NCBI RefSeq assembly: GCF_020268605.1
Contig: NZ_CP084222.1
Coordinates: forward strand, 2,914,001 to 2,978,000
From: Arsenophonus apicola
GTDB taxonomy: Bacteria > Pseudomonadota > Gammaproteobacteria > Enterobacterales > Enterobacteriaceae
DNA: 64,000 bases
Direction of reading: 5' to 3'
Part shown: positions 15,453-24,402 of the stretch, piece after piece
Layout of the letters: each line of letters opens with the position of its first letter
Numbering within the stretch: position 1 is the stretch's first letter
Position numbers and translations under genes: made by a program
The notes under the pieces: model-generated
Database searches by the model: none
Told to the model about the DNA's origin: nothing
What the model saw: the letters and a program-made list of their open reading frames with translations, nothing else

Positions 15453-16526
15453 ATGTTCATCAAGCTTTTTCGTGCCGTTATTGTAGGGCTTGTTATCGCT
15501 GCTATTTTGCTAGTGACAATTCCATCTATTCGCCCAAAAGGACTCACTGATCTCCTTGACGGTAAAAAAGATGATCAACCTATTAGTTTTAGTAAAGCGG
15601 TACGTAGAGCAGCACCGGCAGTAGTCTATGTTTATAGCAGCGGTACCGGTAGTTTTTCCCAGAATGGACGCGAATTAACCGCACTAGGCTCTGGTGTCAT
15701 TATGAGTAGTAATGGTTATATTATTACTAATAGACATGTCGTTAATAATGCAGATCAAATTCAGATTGCACTACCTGATGGGTTAATTTTTGACGCGTTA
15801 ATTGTTGGCTCAGATAGCTTAACAGACCTGGCTGTTTTAAAAATAGACGCCGAAAATCTTCCCGTGATACCGATTAATCCACATCGTAAAGCACACGTTG
15901 GTGATATCGTGTTAGCCATCGGTAATCCCTATAATTTAGGACAAACGGTAACACAAGGCATTATTAGCGCCACCGGACGTGTAGGACTAAGCCCCACCCG
16001 CCGACAGAATTTTCTACAAACAGATGCATCTATTAATCATGGAAATTCGGGCGGAGCACTAATTAATACTGAAGGCGAATTAATGGGTATTAATACCCTC
16101 TCATTCGATCATTCAGAAAATGGTTTTACACCTGAAGGGCTAGGTTTTGCTATTCCAACTGAATTAGCAGCTAAAATTATGGAAAAACTTATTCGCGATG
16201 GACAGGTGATCCGCGGCTTTATCGGTATCACTGCGCGGGACTTACCTCGTATTCGCTCTAACAATAACGATATTAATCAAATTAAAGGGTTACGAATTTT
16301 CCAGGTTGCGCCAAATGGTCCAGCAGAAAATGCTGGTATTCAAGTCGGTGATATTATTATTTCTGTTAATGGCCAGCCGGTTATCTCCGCTGCTGAAACC
16401 ATGGATCAAGTCGCTGAAATTAATCCTGGCAGTATCGTCCCAATCGTACTACTACGCAACGACAAAACAATCACTGTTCACGTTAAAATCGAAGAATACA
16501 ATGAAGGAAAATCATTACTACAATAA
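15453..16526 (+). CDS. degS: Membrane-anchored stress-sensor protease DegS
   Basis: DegS senses exposed C-termini of unfolded porins through its PDZ domain and then cuts RseA, starting the cascade that releases sigmaE. ATG 15453 gives a 357-residue protein beginning MFIKLFRAVIVGLVI with one membrane anchor (residues about 5-25), the protease domain with His (TNRHVV), Asp (LTDLAVLK) and Ser (HGNSGGALIN), and one PDZ domain (about 255-350). An in-frame extension to 15402 has no supporting signal. The E. coli product is 355 residues. Presence of DegS implies a working sigmaE pathway. Confidence 0.96.
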   Translation: MFIKLFRAVIVGLVIAAILLVTIPSIRPKGLTDLLDGKKDDQPISFSKAVRRAAPAVVYVYSSGTGSFSQNGRELTALGSGVIMSSNGYIITNRHVVNNADQIQIALPDGLIFDALIVGSDSLTDLAVLKIDAENLPVIPINPHRKAHVGDIVLAIGNPYNLGQTVTQGIISATGRVGLSPTRRQNFLQTDASINHGNSGGALINTEGELMGINTLSFDHSENGFTPEGLGFAIPTELAAKIMEKLIRDGQVIRGFIGITARDLPRIRSNNNDINQIKGLRIFQVAPNGPAENAGIQVGDIIISVNGQPVISAAETMDQVAEINPGSIVPIVLLRNDKTITVHVKIEEYNEGKSLLQ

Positions 16527-16533
16527 GTAAGAA

Positions 16534-16562
16534 CCAGTAATCTAACTAAGCTACTGATTTTT
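16534..16562 (+). terminator. Possible terminator after degS
   Basis: CAGTA (16535-16539) and TACTG (16552-16556) form a short stem followed by ATTTTTA between the convergent degS and murA. Confidence 0.45.
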
Positions 16563-16581
16563 ACCTTTGTACAATAGTGGG

Positions 16582-17847
16582 TTATTTTTTATCTGCGCTA
16601 ATACGCTCTATATTTGCCCCTAAACTACGTAGTTTCTCTTCTATTCTTTCATATCCACGATCGATATGATAAATCCGATCAACAATTGTTTTTCCTTTCG
16701 CGACACAGCCTGCCAGCACTAAACTAGCTGATGCCCGCAAATCCGTAGCCATTACTTGAGCACCCATAAGTTGTTTAACACCATGACAAACAACGGTATT
16801 TCCTTCTATTTCCGCATGGGCTCCCATACGGATCAACTCTGGGATATGCATAAAACGATTTTCAAAAATAGTTTCCGTTATTGTACTAACACCTTCAGCC
16901 ACCAAATTAAGTAAGCTAAATTGCGCCTGCATATCTGTTGGAAAGCCAGGATGCGGCTCTGTTCTGATAGTCACTGCTTTTGGTCGCTTACCATGCATAT
17001 CCAGTTGGATCCAGTCCTCACCAATTTCAATCTCTGCCCCCGCTTCCCGTAATTTAGCTAATACTGCATCCAATGTAGCCGGTTTAGTATTGCGGCAAAT
17101 AACTTTTCCACCAGAGATAGCAGCGGCAACAAGGAAAGTTCCTGTTTCAATGCGATCAGGTAAAATTCGATAAATACCACCACCTAAGCGCGCTACACTG
17201 TCAATAATAATGCTGTCGGTGCCCGCACCCGTAATTTTTGCTCCCAATGAATTTAAAAAGTTAGCTGTGTCTTCAACTTCAGGTTCACGAGCGGCGTTTT
17301 CAATGACGGTTTTTCCCTCTGCTAGGGTTGCAGCCGTCATTATAGACACAGTGGCGCCAACACTAACCTTATCCATAACAATATTGGCGCCTTGCAAACG
17401 ACCCTCAACCGAGGCTTTAACATAACCTTCGTCTAAAGTAATTTTTGCGCCAAGTTGCTCAAGTCCAGCAATATGCAAATCTACTGGACGTGCACCAATC
17501 GCACATCCTCCCGGTAAAGACACCTGACCTTGACCGAAACGAGCAACTAATGGTGCCAAAGCCCAAATAGATGCACGCATCGTCTTGACTAATTCATAAG
17601 GAGCACAAAATTTATTAATACCACGTGCATCCACAAAAATAGCACCATTACGTTCAACTTTGGTACCTAACTGATTAAGTAATTCAATTGTTGTATCAAT
17701 ATCTTTTAACTTTGGCACATTTTGTAATTCAACGGGTTCTTCTGCCAATAATGATGCAAACAATATCGGTAGTGCTGCATTTTTTGCACCAGAAATCGAG
17801 ACCTCTCCCATCAAACGAGTTGGTCCTTTTAATCGAAACTTATCCAT
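16582..17847 (-). CDS. murA: UDP-N-acetylglucosamine 1-carboxyvinyltransferase MurA
   Basis: MurA transfers enolpyruvate from phosphoenolpyruvate to UDP-GlcNAc, the first committed step of peptidoglycan synthesis. The 421-residue protein begins MDKFRLKGPTRL and shows the conserved SGAKNAALPI motif and the loop GGCAIGARPVDLHI with the catalytic, fosfomycin-reactive Cys near residue 116. RIETGTFLVAAA and PTDMQAQF are also present. I use ATG 17847; the frame extends one TTG codon upstream. It heads away from ibaG and the mla genes in the same direction as in E. coli. Confidence 0.98.
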   Translation of the reverse strand: MDKFRLKGPTRLMGEVSISGAKNAALPILFASLLAEEPVELQNVPKLKDIDTTIELLNQLGTKVERNGAIFVDARGINKFCAPYELVKTMRASIWALAPLVARFGQGQVSLPGGCAIGARPVDLHIAGLEQLGAKITLDEGYVKASVEGRLQGANIVMDKVSVGATVSIMTAATLAEGKTVIENAAREPEVEDTANFLNSLGAKITGAGTDSIIIDSVARLGGGIYRILPDRIETGTFLVAAAISGGKVICRNTKPATLDAVLAKLREAGAEIEIGEDWIQLDMHGKRPKAVTIRTEPHPGFPTDMQAQFSLLNLVAEGVSTITETIFENRFMHIPELIRMGAHAEIEGNTVVCHGVKQLMGAQVMATDLRASASLVLAGCVAKGKTIVDRIYHIDRGYERIEEKLRSLGANIERISADKK

Positions 17848-17898
17848 CAAGAAATTCTCTATGAGTAATATTTATATTATTAATGCAGAAGTATAGTC

Positions 17899-18153
17899 TT
17901 AAAAACCATTGAGCTTACGATCTCTTGTCCATTCTGCAGGGGTATAAGCTTTAATTGATAATGCATGAATCCGATTATCTGCAATATATTCCATTAGCGG
18001 CGCATAAATCACTTGCTGCTGCTTAATCCGACTCATGCCATTAAACATTTCACCAACAGCAATTATTTGAAAATGGCTACCATCGCCATTGACGATCACT
18101 TCATCAAGTTTCAATTGTTCTATTAATACTTGCTTTATTTCATTTGTATCCAT
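17899..18153 (-). CDS. ibaG: BolA-family protein IbaG
   Basis: IbaG is a small BolA-like protein that partners monothiol glutaredoxin Grx4 in iron-sulfur handling and is linked to acid tolerance. ATG 18153 gives 84 residues, the E. coli length. It contains DGSHFQIIAVGEMFNGMSRIKQQ, with the BolA conserved histidine, and ends AYTPAEWTRDRKLNGF, nearly identical to E. coli. The gene lies 51 bp upstream of murA and probably shares its transcript. Confidence 0.95.
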   Translation of the reverse strand: MDTNEIKQVLIEQLKLDEVIVNGDGSHFQIIAVGEMFNGMSRIKQQQVIYAPLMEYIADNRIHALSIKAYTPAEWTRDRKLNGF

Positions 18154-18300
18154 AATTAAACTCAATTCTAACATTAAAAGATAATGTATCTATCCTAATC
18201 GATCTATTATCTACTGCAAATCAAGCAAACGCCCTTGGCATAAAAAATGCGCAAGAGCGACTGCTTTATATATAAGCTAGTTTTAAAATTTATAACCTGA

Positions 18301-18585
18301 TTAGTTTATAAAACTCTCAAGTTTATAAAGCCTGATAAGCGTATTAAAACGTTCACTAATACCTTCAAATACCAATTTATTCTCTGACCGCTGTTCTGAC
18401 TTTAACCTAACAAACATAGCAAGTCCGGTAGAATCGATATGAGATAACTGGGAAACATTAATTGCATTGATACCTTTTAGTAACTGATTTCTCTGTTGCC
18501 AAAAAGCAGGCAAAGTATCACGATCAAGCTCACCATTTAAAATCAACGTATTACCATTCTGCTCCCAGGTTAATATAAGTTTCAT
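18301..18585 (-). CDS. mlaB: Phospholipid transport STAS-domain subunit MlaB
   Basis: MlaB is a cytoplasmic STAS-domain protein that binds MlaF and stabilises the MlaFEDB ABC complex, which moves phospholipids between the inner membrane and MlaC. The 94-residue frame has the STAS core NVSQLSHIDSTGLAMFVRLKSE, including the conserved Asp-Ser-Thr. It overlaps the mlaC stop by 4 bp, typical of translational coupling, and is the last gene of the mlaFEDCB operon. A 147-bp gap separates it from ibaG. Confidence 0.93.
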   Translation of the reverse strand: MKLILTWEQNGNTLILNGELDRDTLPAFWQQRNQLLKGINAINVSQLSHIDSTGLAMFVRLKSEQRSENKLVFEGISERFNTLIRLYKLESFIN

Positions 18586-19214
18586 GATTTTTTATTTTCC
18601 AAGGTGATCGGATTTTTTGCGCTACTGAGCAATTCTTGCGTCAAGCCGTCAATACCTTTGGTACGTAAAATATTAGCCCACTCATTTTGTTTAGTGGTAA
18701 TTAAACTGACGCCTTCAGTAATCATATCATAAGCTTGCCAATAGCCTGTTTTACTGTTTTTACGCCATTGAAAATCAAGACGCACAGGAGGTCGCCCCTG
18801 TGGATCGGTAATCGTTACCCGAATAGCAACTACATTCCTATCACCTAGTGGTTGTTCAGGCGCAATTTGATATTGTTGACCATGATACATTGCCAAAGCC
18901 TGGCCATAAGCCTGTTCCAAATAGGCTTCAATTGCTTGAAAATAAGCATCCCGTTGTGAAGGCGTTGCACTACTATAATAAGATCCTAAGACTAATGCGC
19001 CAGCATATTTAATTTGGACATAAGGCATAAGTTCTTCACGAACAACCCTGCGTAAGTAATCTGGATTTTGCCGGATCATTGGTTGCTCATTTTTTAAGCG
19101 TGTAAAAGTTCTAGCGGCGGCTTCTTGCATCAGTTTATATGGGTTGGTTTGATCTATCGCCATCGCAAACGGAGCAACCACTAATAAAGCCACTATTAAG
19201 AAACGTTTAAGCAT
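18582..19214 (-). CDS. mlaC: Periplasmic phospholipid-binding protein MlaC
   Basis: MlaC is the soluble shuttle that carries phospholipids between MlaA in the outer membrane and the MlaFEDB complex. The 210-residue precursor begins with a signal peptide (MLKRFLIVALLVVAPFAMA). The mature part follows E. coli MlaC throughout (NPYKLMQEAAARTFTRLKNEQ, YYSSATPSQRDAYFQAIEAYLEQ split by few changes, and GVSLITTKQNEWANILR). Gap of 35 bp after mlaD. Confidence 0.95.
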   Translation of the reverse strand: MLKRFLIVALLVVAPFAMAIDQTNPYKLMQEAAARTFTRLKNEQPMIRQNPDYLRRVVREELMPYVQIKYAGALVLGSYYSSATPSQRDAYFQAIEAYLEQAYGQALAMYHGQQYQIAPEQPLGDRNVVAIRVTITDPQGRPPVRLDFQWRKNSKTGYWQAYDMITEGVSLITTKQNEWANILRTKGIDGLTQELLSSAKNPITLENKKS

Positions 19215-19249
19215 AAAATAGGTTCCTTCTCGTCATATTAGATTATTCA

Positions 19250-19783
19250 TTATGGTGTCGCGGAAGATTTTTCGTTATTGCCGGAAACTGAGCTTGCCCT
19301 ATTTGAACGATTAGGATCGCCACTTCTATATAATAATTGCCCAATTAAATCTTCCAATATTATGGCCGATTTCGTATCTTCAATGCGTCCACCTTCTTTA
19401 AGAAAGGTAACGCCCATATCTGGATCATAAAAACCCACATTCAGTGCTAAAAACTGTTCACCTAATAATCCAGCGGTGAGTATTGATAATGAGCTGGTAT
19501 CAGGAATATTGTCATATTGACTAAAAATCGCTAAGGTAACACGTGGAGTATAAGTTTTCTTATCCAACATAATATCGACTATTCGGCCAACCACAACACC
19601 ACCTATCTTTACCGGTGAATTGACTTTCAATCCACCTACATTGGTAAAAGAAGCTGTAACTTTATAAGTCGGTTGATTTCCAAATGATTTAATATCTGCA
19701 ACTTTTAAACACAAAAAGACAATCGCAGCTAATGCAATCAAAACAAATAGTCCAACTAGAATTTCACTTTTCTTACTTTGCAT
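19250..19783 (-). CDS. mlaD: Phospholipid transport MCE-domain protein MlaD
   Basis: MlaD forms a hexameric ring of MCE domains in the periplasm, anchored by one membrane helix each, through which lipid passes to or from MlaC. The 177-residue product has the anchor at residues about 7-27 (EILVGLFVLIALAAIVFLCL), the MCE domain (about 38-118, with GGLKVNSPVKIGGVVVGRI) and a C-terminal helix ending in a low-complexity Ser-rich tail. It follows mlaE by 3 bp. Confidence 0.95.
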   Translation of the reverse strand: MQSKKSEILVGLFVLIALAAIVFLCLKVADIKSFGNQPTYKVTASFTNVGGLKVNSPVKIGGVVVGRIVDIMLDKKTYTPRVTLAIFSQYDNIPDTSSLSILTAGLLGEQFLALNVGFYDPDMGVTFLKEGGRIEDTKSAIILEDLIGQLLYRSGDPNRSNRASSVSGNNEKSSATP

Positions 19784-19786
19784 GAA

Positions 19787-20572
19787 TTAATTCCCAAACA
19801 TCAGTGCAGTAAGCACAAAATCTAAACCCAACACAGCTAATGACGAATGTACAACAGTTCTGGTTGTTGCGCGACTGATCCCTTCCGATGTTGGGATTGC
19901 ATCATAACCATTAAATAAAGCGATCCAACTGACCGTAAAAGCAAATACCACACTTTTAATAAAACAGTTGAGAATATCCTTTTTCCACTCAATAGCAGAT
20001 TGCATCGATGACCAAAAAAAGCCCTCATCAATTCCTTTCCAATCGACACCAACTAGTGCACCTCCTAATATGCCCACTGCGACAAAAATCAATGCCAGTA
20101 ATGGCATACTAATTAGCCCAGCCCAAAAACGCGGCGCAATCACTCGGCGTAGAGGATCAACTGCCATCATTTCCAAACTTGAGAGCTGCTCTGTGGCTTT
20201 CATGAGTCCTATTTCTGCTGTTAATGCAGAACCCGCTCTGCCAGCAAATAAAAGCGCTGTCACTACCGGCCCTAATTCCCTTAATAAAGAAAGGGCTACC
20301 ATCATGCCAAGACTGGACTCAGCACTAAACATGGTCAAGACTAAATATCCTTGTAAACCAAGTACCATGCCAATGAATAATCCCGATACAGCAATAATTA
20401 ATAAAGATAAGACTCCTACATTGTAGAGCTGTTTTATTAATAATGGCCATTGTTTTGCAAATTCAGGTCTACCAAATAAAGCCCGAAATAACAAATAGCC
20501 TGCACGGCCAAATGTCGCCACCACAGCCAATGAACGACGGCCTAATGCTGCTAGTGTATCAATTAGTATCAT
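19787..20572 (-). CDS. mlaE: Phospholipid ABC transporter permease MlaE
   Basis: MlaE is the permease of the MlaFEDB complex in the inner membrane. The 261-residue protein has about five to six membrane helices and the MlaE family signature LLRELGPVVTALLFAGRAGSA followed by EIGLMKATEQLSSLEMM, the coupling-helix region that contacts MlaF. Length equals the E. coli protein (260). It is separated from mlaF by 4 bp and from mlaD by 3 bp. Confidence 0.97.
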   Translation of the reverse strand: MILIDTLAALGRRSLAVVATFGRAGYLLFRALFGRPEFAKQWPLLIKQLYNVGVLSLLIIAVSGLFIGMVLGLQGYLVLTMFSAESSLGMMVALSLLRELGPVVTALLFAGRAGSALTAEIGLMKATEQLSSLEMMAVDPLRRVIAPRFWAGLISMPLLALIFVAVGILGGALVGVDWKGIDEGFFWSSMQSAIEWKKDILNCFIKSVVFAFTVSWIALFNGYDAIPTSEGISRATTRTVVHSSLAVLGLDFVLTALMFGN

Positions 20573-20576
20573 CCCA

Positions 20577-21380
20577 TTACCCTAATAAATCTGCTGCATA
20601 ATTTCCTGCCGGAAACTTAAATGGTACTGGACCATCTGCTATACCATCAAGAAATTGCCTAACCCGCGCATCCTTATTTTGTTGCAATTCTTTCGCTGTA
20701 CCTTCAGCAATGACATGTTGCTCTGCAACAATATAAGCTTTATCCGCTATACTTAACACTTCTGGTACATCGTGAGAAACAATAACGCAAGTAATACCTA
20801 ATGCCTGATTAAGTTCATCAATAAGTTTAACCAAAACCCCCATGGTTATCGGATCTTGCCCAACAAAAGGCTCATCAAATAGAATTAATTGTGGGTCAAG
20901 GGCAATAGCCCGTGCTAACGCGGCTCGTCTTGCCATACCGCCTGATAATTCAGCTGGCATAAGATTGGCTGCGCCTCTGAGTCCAACAGCTTCTAGCTTC
21001 ATCGTAACAACTGTTTGAATAATTTCTGCTGCTAAAACAGTATGTTCACGTAAAGGAAAAGCAACATTGTCAAAAACATTCATATCAGTAAACAAGGCAC
21101 CAGACTGAAACAACATACTCATTTTCTTTCGAGCGGCATAAAGTTCTGTGCTTGATAGTGTTGGAATATTAACACCATCAAACCAAATTTCTCCCTTATC
21201 TGGCCGTAATTGTCCACCAATCAAACGTAGCAAAGTTGTTTTTCCAATACCTGATGGCCCCATAATTGCCGTAATTTTTCCCCTGGGGATCGTCAAGCTC
21301 ATATCGGTAAAAATCGGCCGTTGACCCCGAATAAAAGACATATCTTTGATTTCTATGATATTATCTACAGACTTCTTCAT
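20577..21380 (-). CDS. mlaF: Phospholipid ABC transporter ATP-binding protein MlaF
   Basis: MlaF is the ATPase that drives lipid movement by the Mla system. The 267-residue protein contains Walker A GPSGIGKTTLL (near residue 41), the signature LSGGMARRAALARAI, Walker B LILFDEPFVGQDP and a switch histidine (VIVSHDVPE). It is the first gene of the operon, so the promoter should lie just upstream of 21380. The E. coli neighbour yrbG is missing from the gap to kdsD. Confidence 0.97.
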   Translation of the reverse strand: MKKSVDNIIEIKDMSFIRGQRPIFTDMSLTIPRGKITAIMGPSGIGKTTLLRLIGGQLRPDKGEIWFDGVNIPTLSSTELYAARKKMSMLFQSGALFTDMNVFDNVAFPLREHTVLAAEIIQTVVTMKLEAVGLRGAANLMPAELSGGMARRAALARAIALDPQLILFDEPFVGQDPITMGVLVKLIDELNQALGITCVIVSHDVPEVLSIADKAYIVAEQHVIAEGTAKELQQNKDARVRQFLDGIADGPVPFKFPAGNYAADLLG

Positions 21381-21685
21381 GACGATAATAGCCTTTCTGT
21401 CTAACTATCATTTAAGTATATTTACTCAGTATGGAACATATTACCTAAAAACTACCATATATTCGCTATCAATATTATTGCCAATTTTACTTTTGCTCAT
21501 TACATGGTCACAATAAACAAATTCTCAAATGTCATCATAGTGAAAAATGCTATTTTTTTAATAATATGATGTACGGATAATACAATGTTGGCTGTAATAT
21601 AAAACGAATGATATGAAAAAACAGCCTTACCAAAGAGCTATTAACCCATATAATTAAATTACTTATATCAAATTGGTAAATAAAA
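21381..21685. other. Divergent promoter region mlaF-kdsD
   Basis: About 305 bp of AT-rich sequence separates the divergent mla operon and the kdsD cluster. It must hold the promoters of both. I see no gene; the calcium/sodium antiporter gene yrbG found here in E. coli is absent. Confidence 0.6.
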
Positions 21686-22654
21686 ATGTCGGAAATTGAT
21701 TTTCAAAAAACAGCAAAAAAGGTATTGGAAATTGAACGTAGTGGACTTGCCAATCTGGAGCAATATATTAATGATGATTTTAACCAAGCTTGTGAGCTGA
21801 TTTTCACATGTGCTGGCAAAGTGGTAATTATGGGGATGGGAAAATCAGGCCATATTGGCCGTAAAATTGCAGCCACATTAGCCAGTACTGGAACACCTGC
21901 ATTTTTTGTCCATCCAGGAGAAGCTAGTCATGGTGACTTAGGCATGATTAGCAGTAAAGATATTGTTCTAGCTATTTCTAACTCCGGTGAGTCAAATGAA
22001 ATATTAGCACTCATTCCGGTGTTAAAACGCCAACACATTGCGCTAATTTGCATGACAAAAAACCCTGCAAGTAGCATGGGCAAAGCGGCAGATATTCACC
22101 TTTGTATCAAGGTGCCACAAGAAGCTTGCCCATTAGGTCTAGCGCCAACAACAAGCACAACTGCGATGCTCGTTATGGGAGATGCCATTGCTGTCGCTTT
22201 ACTTGAAGCTCGTGGTTTTACTGCTGAAGATTTTGCACTCTCTCATCCCGGTGGCACATTAGGACGTAAACTTTTATTAAGAGTGAGTGACTTAATGCAC
22301 ACAGGGAAAAATATTCCTAATGTCCCGAAACAAGCAACATTACAGCAAGCATTAGTGGAAATTACGCACAAAAAACTTGGCATGGTGGTGATTTGTAACG
22401 AAGATATGCAGATTGAAGGTATTTTCACTGATGGTGACTTACGACGTGTCTTTGCAATGAATATTGACTTAAATAATGCCAAAATTGCCGATGTAATGAC
22501 AACTGGGGGTATTAGAGTAAAACCTGATATGCTAGCGATTGACGCCTTAAATTTGATGCAACACCACCATATTACTTCATTACTGGTAGCAAAAGCAGAT
22601 AAACTTGTGGGTGTTATTCATCTGCATGATCTTCTGCAAGCTGGCATCATATAA
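21686..22654 (+). CDS. kdsD: D-arabinose 5-phosphate isomerase KdsD
   Basis: KdsD interconverts D-ribulose 5-phosphate and D-arabinose 5-phosphate, the first step toward Kdo of the lipopolysaccharide inner core. The 322-residue protein has an N-terminal SIS domain (residues about 40-175, with GMGKSGHIGRKIAATLAST and ISNSGESNEI) and two CBS domains (about 205-320, with LMHTGKNIP and IFTDGDLRR). E. coli KdsD has 328. It opens the cluster with kdsC, lptC, lptA and lptB, so precursor supply and LPS export are expressed together. Confidence 0.97.
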   Translation: MSEIDFQKTAKKVLEIERSGLANLEQYINDDFNQACELIFTCAGKVVIMGMGKSGHIGRKIAATLASTGTPAFFVHPGEASHGDLGMISSKDIVLAISNSGESNEILALIPVLKRQHIALICMTKNPASSMGKAADIHLCIKVPQEACPLGLAPTTSTTAMLVMGDAIAVALLEARGFTAEDFALSHPGGTLGRKLLLRVSDLMHTGKNIPNVPKQATLQQALVEITHKKLGMVVICNEDMQIEGIFTDGDLRRVFAMNIDLNNAKIADVMTTGGIRVKPDMLAIDALNLMQHHHITSLLVAKADKLVGVIHLHDLLQAGII

Positions 22655-22670
22655 TTATTGGAAATAATAC

Positions 22671-23234
22671 ATGAATGATCACAATAAAATAACAACTTGT
22701 TATGGCCCAGTAGAACAGCATATTGTTGAAAAAGCACGTCTGATAAAATTACTCATTTGCGATGTTGATGGTGTTATGACAGATGGCTTAGTTTATATGG
22801 GAAATAATGGTGAAGAGCTAAAAGCATTCAATGTAAAGGATGGTTACGGTATTCGTTGTTTACTAACCTCAGCGATTGAAGTTGCCATTATTACCGGGCG
22901 AAAAGCCAAATTATTGGAAAATCGTGCCAAAACGCTCGGTATCAATTATCTTTACCAAGGGCAAAGTGAAAAAAATTTAGCTTATAATGACCTGATGACC
23001 CGATTAAAACTCCAACCTCAACAAATTGCTTATATTGGTGATGATTTAATTGACTGGCCTGTCATGTCCCAGATAGGGCTTTCGGTTGCCGTAGCTGACG
23101 CGCATCCAATGTTGTTAAGTAAAGCGCATTATGTTACATATCAAGCAGGAGGCAAAGGTGCGGTACGTGAAATATGTGATCTTATCCTGCTTGCTCAAGA
23201 CAAGATAGAAAATGCCCACGGTTTATCAATATAG
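22671..23234 (+). CDS. kdsC: 3-deoxy-D-manno-octulosonate 8-phosphate phosphatase KdsC
   Basis: KdsC removes the phosphate from Kdo-8-phosphate to give free Kdo. The 187-residue HAD-superfamily protein has the nucleophile motif ICDVDGVMTDG (near residue 28), ITGRKAK as motif II and YIGDDLIDWPVM as the metal-binding motif IV. Length is that of the E. coli enzyme (188). It follows kdsD by 16 bp and precedes lptC by 16 bp. Confidence 0.97.
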   Translation: MNDHNKITTCYGPVEQHIVEKARLIKLLICDVDGVMTDGLVYMGNNGEELKAFNVKDGYGIRCLLTSAIEVAIITGRKAKLLENRAKTLGINYLYQGQSEKNLAYNDLMTRLKLQPQQIAYIGDDLIDWPVMSQIGLSVAVADAHPMLLSKAHYVTYQAGGKGAVREICDLILLAQDKIENAHGLSI

Positions 23235-23250
23235 GCAAAAATGAAACAAC

Positions 23251-23841
23251 ATGAGCAAATTTAAGTTTTGTCTTAACATTATATTAACACTGATTGTTTT
23301 AGCACTTATTGGCTGGAACTTAGCTGATTTTAATCAATCAAAAACGCCTGCTATGATTGATAACAGTCAACCAAATTATCAAACTGGCAATGCCGTTACC
23401 CATGTCTATGATCCAATGGGTAAATTGGCTTATAAGTTGATAACGGATGAGACACACCACTTTTCCAGCAATAAAATCACTTGGTTCATTAATCCAGTAT
23501 TAACAACCTACGACCCAAAGAGTATCCCAACTTGGGCCATACGAGCCAATAAAGCTAAATTAACAAATGACAACATGCTCTATTTATATGGTAATGTTCA
23601 AGTAAATAGCTTAAATCCAACTTCAGATTTACAAAAAATTTTGACAGAAAATGCCATCGTTAACCTAATTACCCAGGATGTTTCATCCAATGATAAAGTC
23701 ACGGTAATTGGTATCGGTTTACGATCAGTGGGTATGAAAATGCGCGGTAATATGCGAACCCATACCGCAGAGTTAATTGAAGATGTTAAGACCTATTACG
23801 AAATCCCAAATAAGCAGACCGCTCCCGAAGGAAACCACTAA
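23251..23841 (+). CDS. lptC: LPS export inner-membrane protein LptC
   Basis: LptC is a bitopic inner-membrane protein that receives lipopolysaccharide from LptB2FG and passes it to LptA. The 196-residue product has one N-terminal helix (residues about 6-23, LNIILTLIVLALIGWNLA) and a periplasmic beta-jellyroll with YDPMGKLAYKLIT and YLYGNVQVNSL. The stop codon is 1 bp before the lptA ATG, which supports coupled translation. E. coli LptC has 191 residues. Confidence 0.94.
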   Translation: MSKFKFCLNIILTLIVLALIGWNLADFNQSKTPAMIDNSQPNYQTGNAVTHVYDPMGKLAYKLITDETHHFSSNKITWFINPVLTTYDPKSIPTWAIRANKAKLTNDNMLYLYGNVQVNSLNPTSDLQKILTENAIVNLITQDVSSNDKVTVIGIGLRSVGMKMRGNMRTHTAELIEDVKTYYEIPNKQTAPEGNH

Positions 23842-23842
23842 A

Positions 23843-24397
23843 ATGATATTGGCAAAAAAGATTTTCCTTAATATAGCACTTACTAGCTCAATATTTATAT
23901 TAAGCTTGCCAGCAATGGCGCTGAAAAGTGACTCTCAACAACCCATTCAGATTGATTCAGTCAAACAGTCACTTGATTTAGAAAAGAATATTACTACATT
24001 TACAGAAAATGTTGTCATAAAACAAGGTTCTATAGATGTTCGAGCTGATAAAGTCGTTGTTACTCGTCCAAACGGCGATGCTAAAAAAATGGTTGTCGAA
24101 GCCTATGGTACGCCAGCGACCTTTTATCAATTACAAGATGATGGTAAACCAATCAAAGGCCACAGCGATAAAATGCGTTATGAAATGGAAAAAGAGCTGG
24201 TTATTTTAACGGGTAATGCTTATCTTGAACAACTAGATAGTTATATTAAAGGTGACAAAATTACCTATTTAGTCCCAACCCAACAAATGGAAGCGTTTAG
24301 CGATAAAGGGAAACGAGTAACAACCATATTGTTACCTTCCCAATTACAAGAAAAAGGCCCTGGTGTGAAAAACACAAATGATAGTAAGAGTAAATAA
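23843..24397 (+). CDS. lptA: LPS periplasmic bridge protein LptA
   Basis: LptA polymerises into the periplasmic bridge along which lipopolysaccharide travels from LptC to LptD. ATG 23843 with the ribosome binding site GAAGGAA gives 184 residues with a signal peptide cleaved after AMA; a longer frame from 23777 lies inside lptC and is rejected. The mature part shows QPIQIDSVKQSLDLEKNITT, GSIDVRADKVVVTRPNGD and LTGNAYLEQLDSYIKGD, as in E. coli LptA. Five bp separate it from lptB. Confidence 0.96.
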   Translation: MILAKKIFLNIALTSSIFILSLPAMALKSDSQQPIQIDSVKQSLDLEKNITTFTENVVIKQGSIDVRADKVVVTRPNGDAKKMVVEAYGTPATFYQLQDDGKPIKGHSDKMRYEMEKELVILTGNAYLEQLDSYIKGDKITYLVPTQQMEAFSDKGKRVTTILLPSQLQEKGPGVKNTNDSKSK

Positions 24398-24402
24398 TAA
24401 AA

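Noticed and set aside
19968..20426. 152-codon plus-strand frame inside mlaE
   Set aside because: Antisense shadow of mlaE with no recognisable domain.
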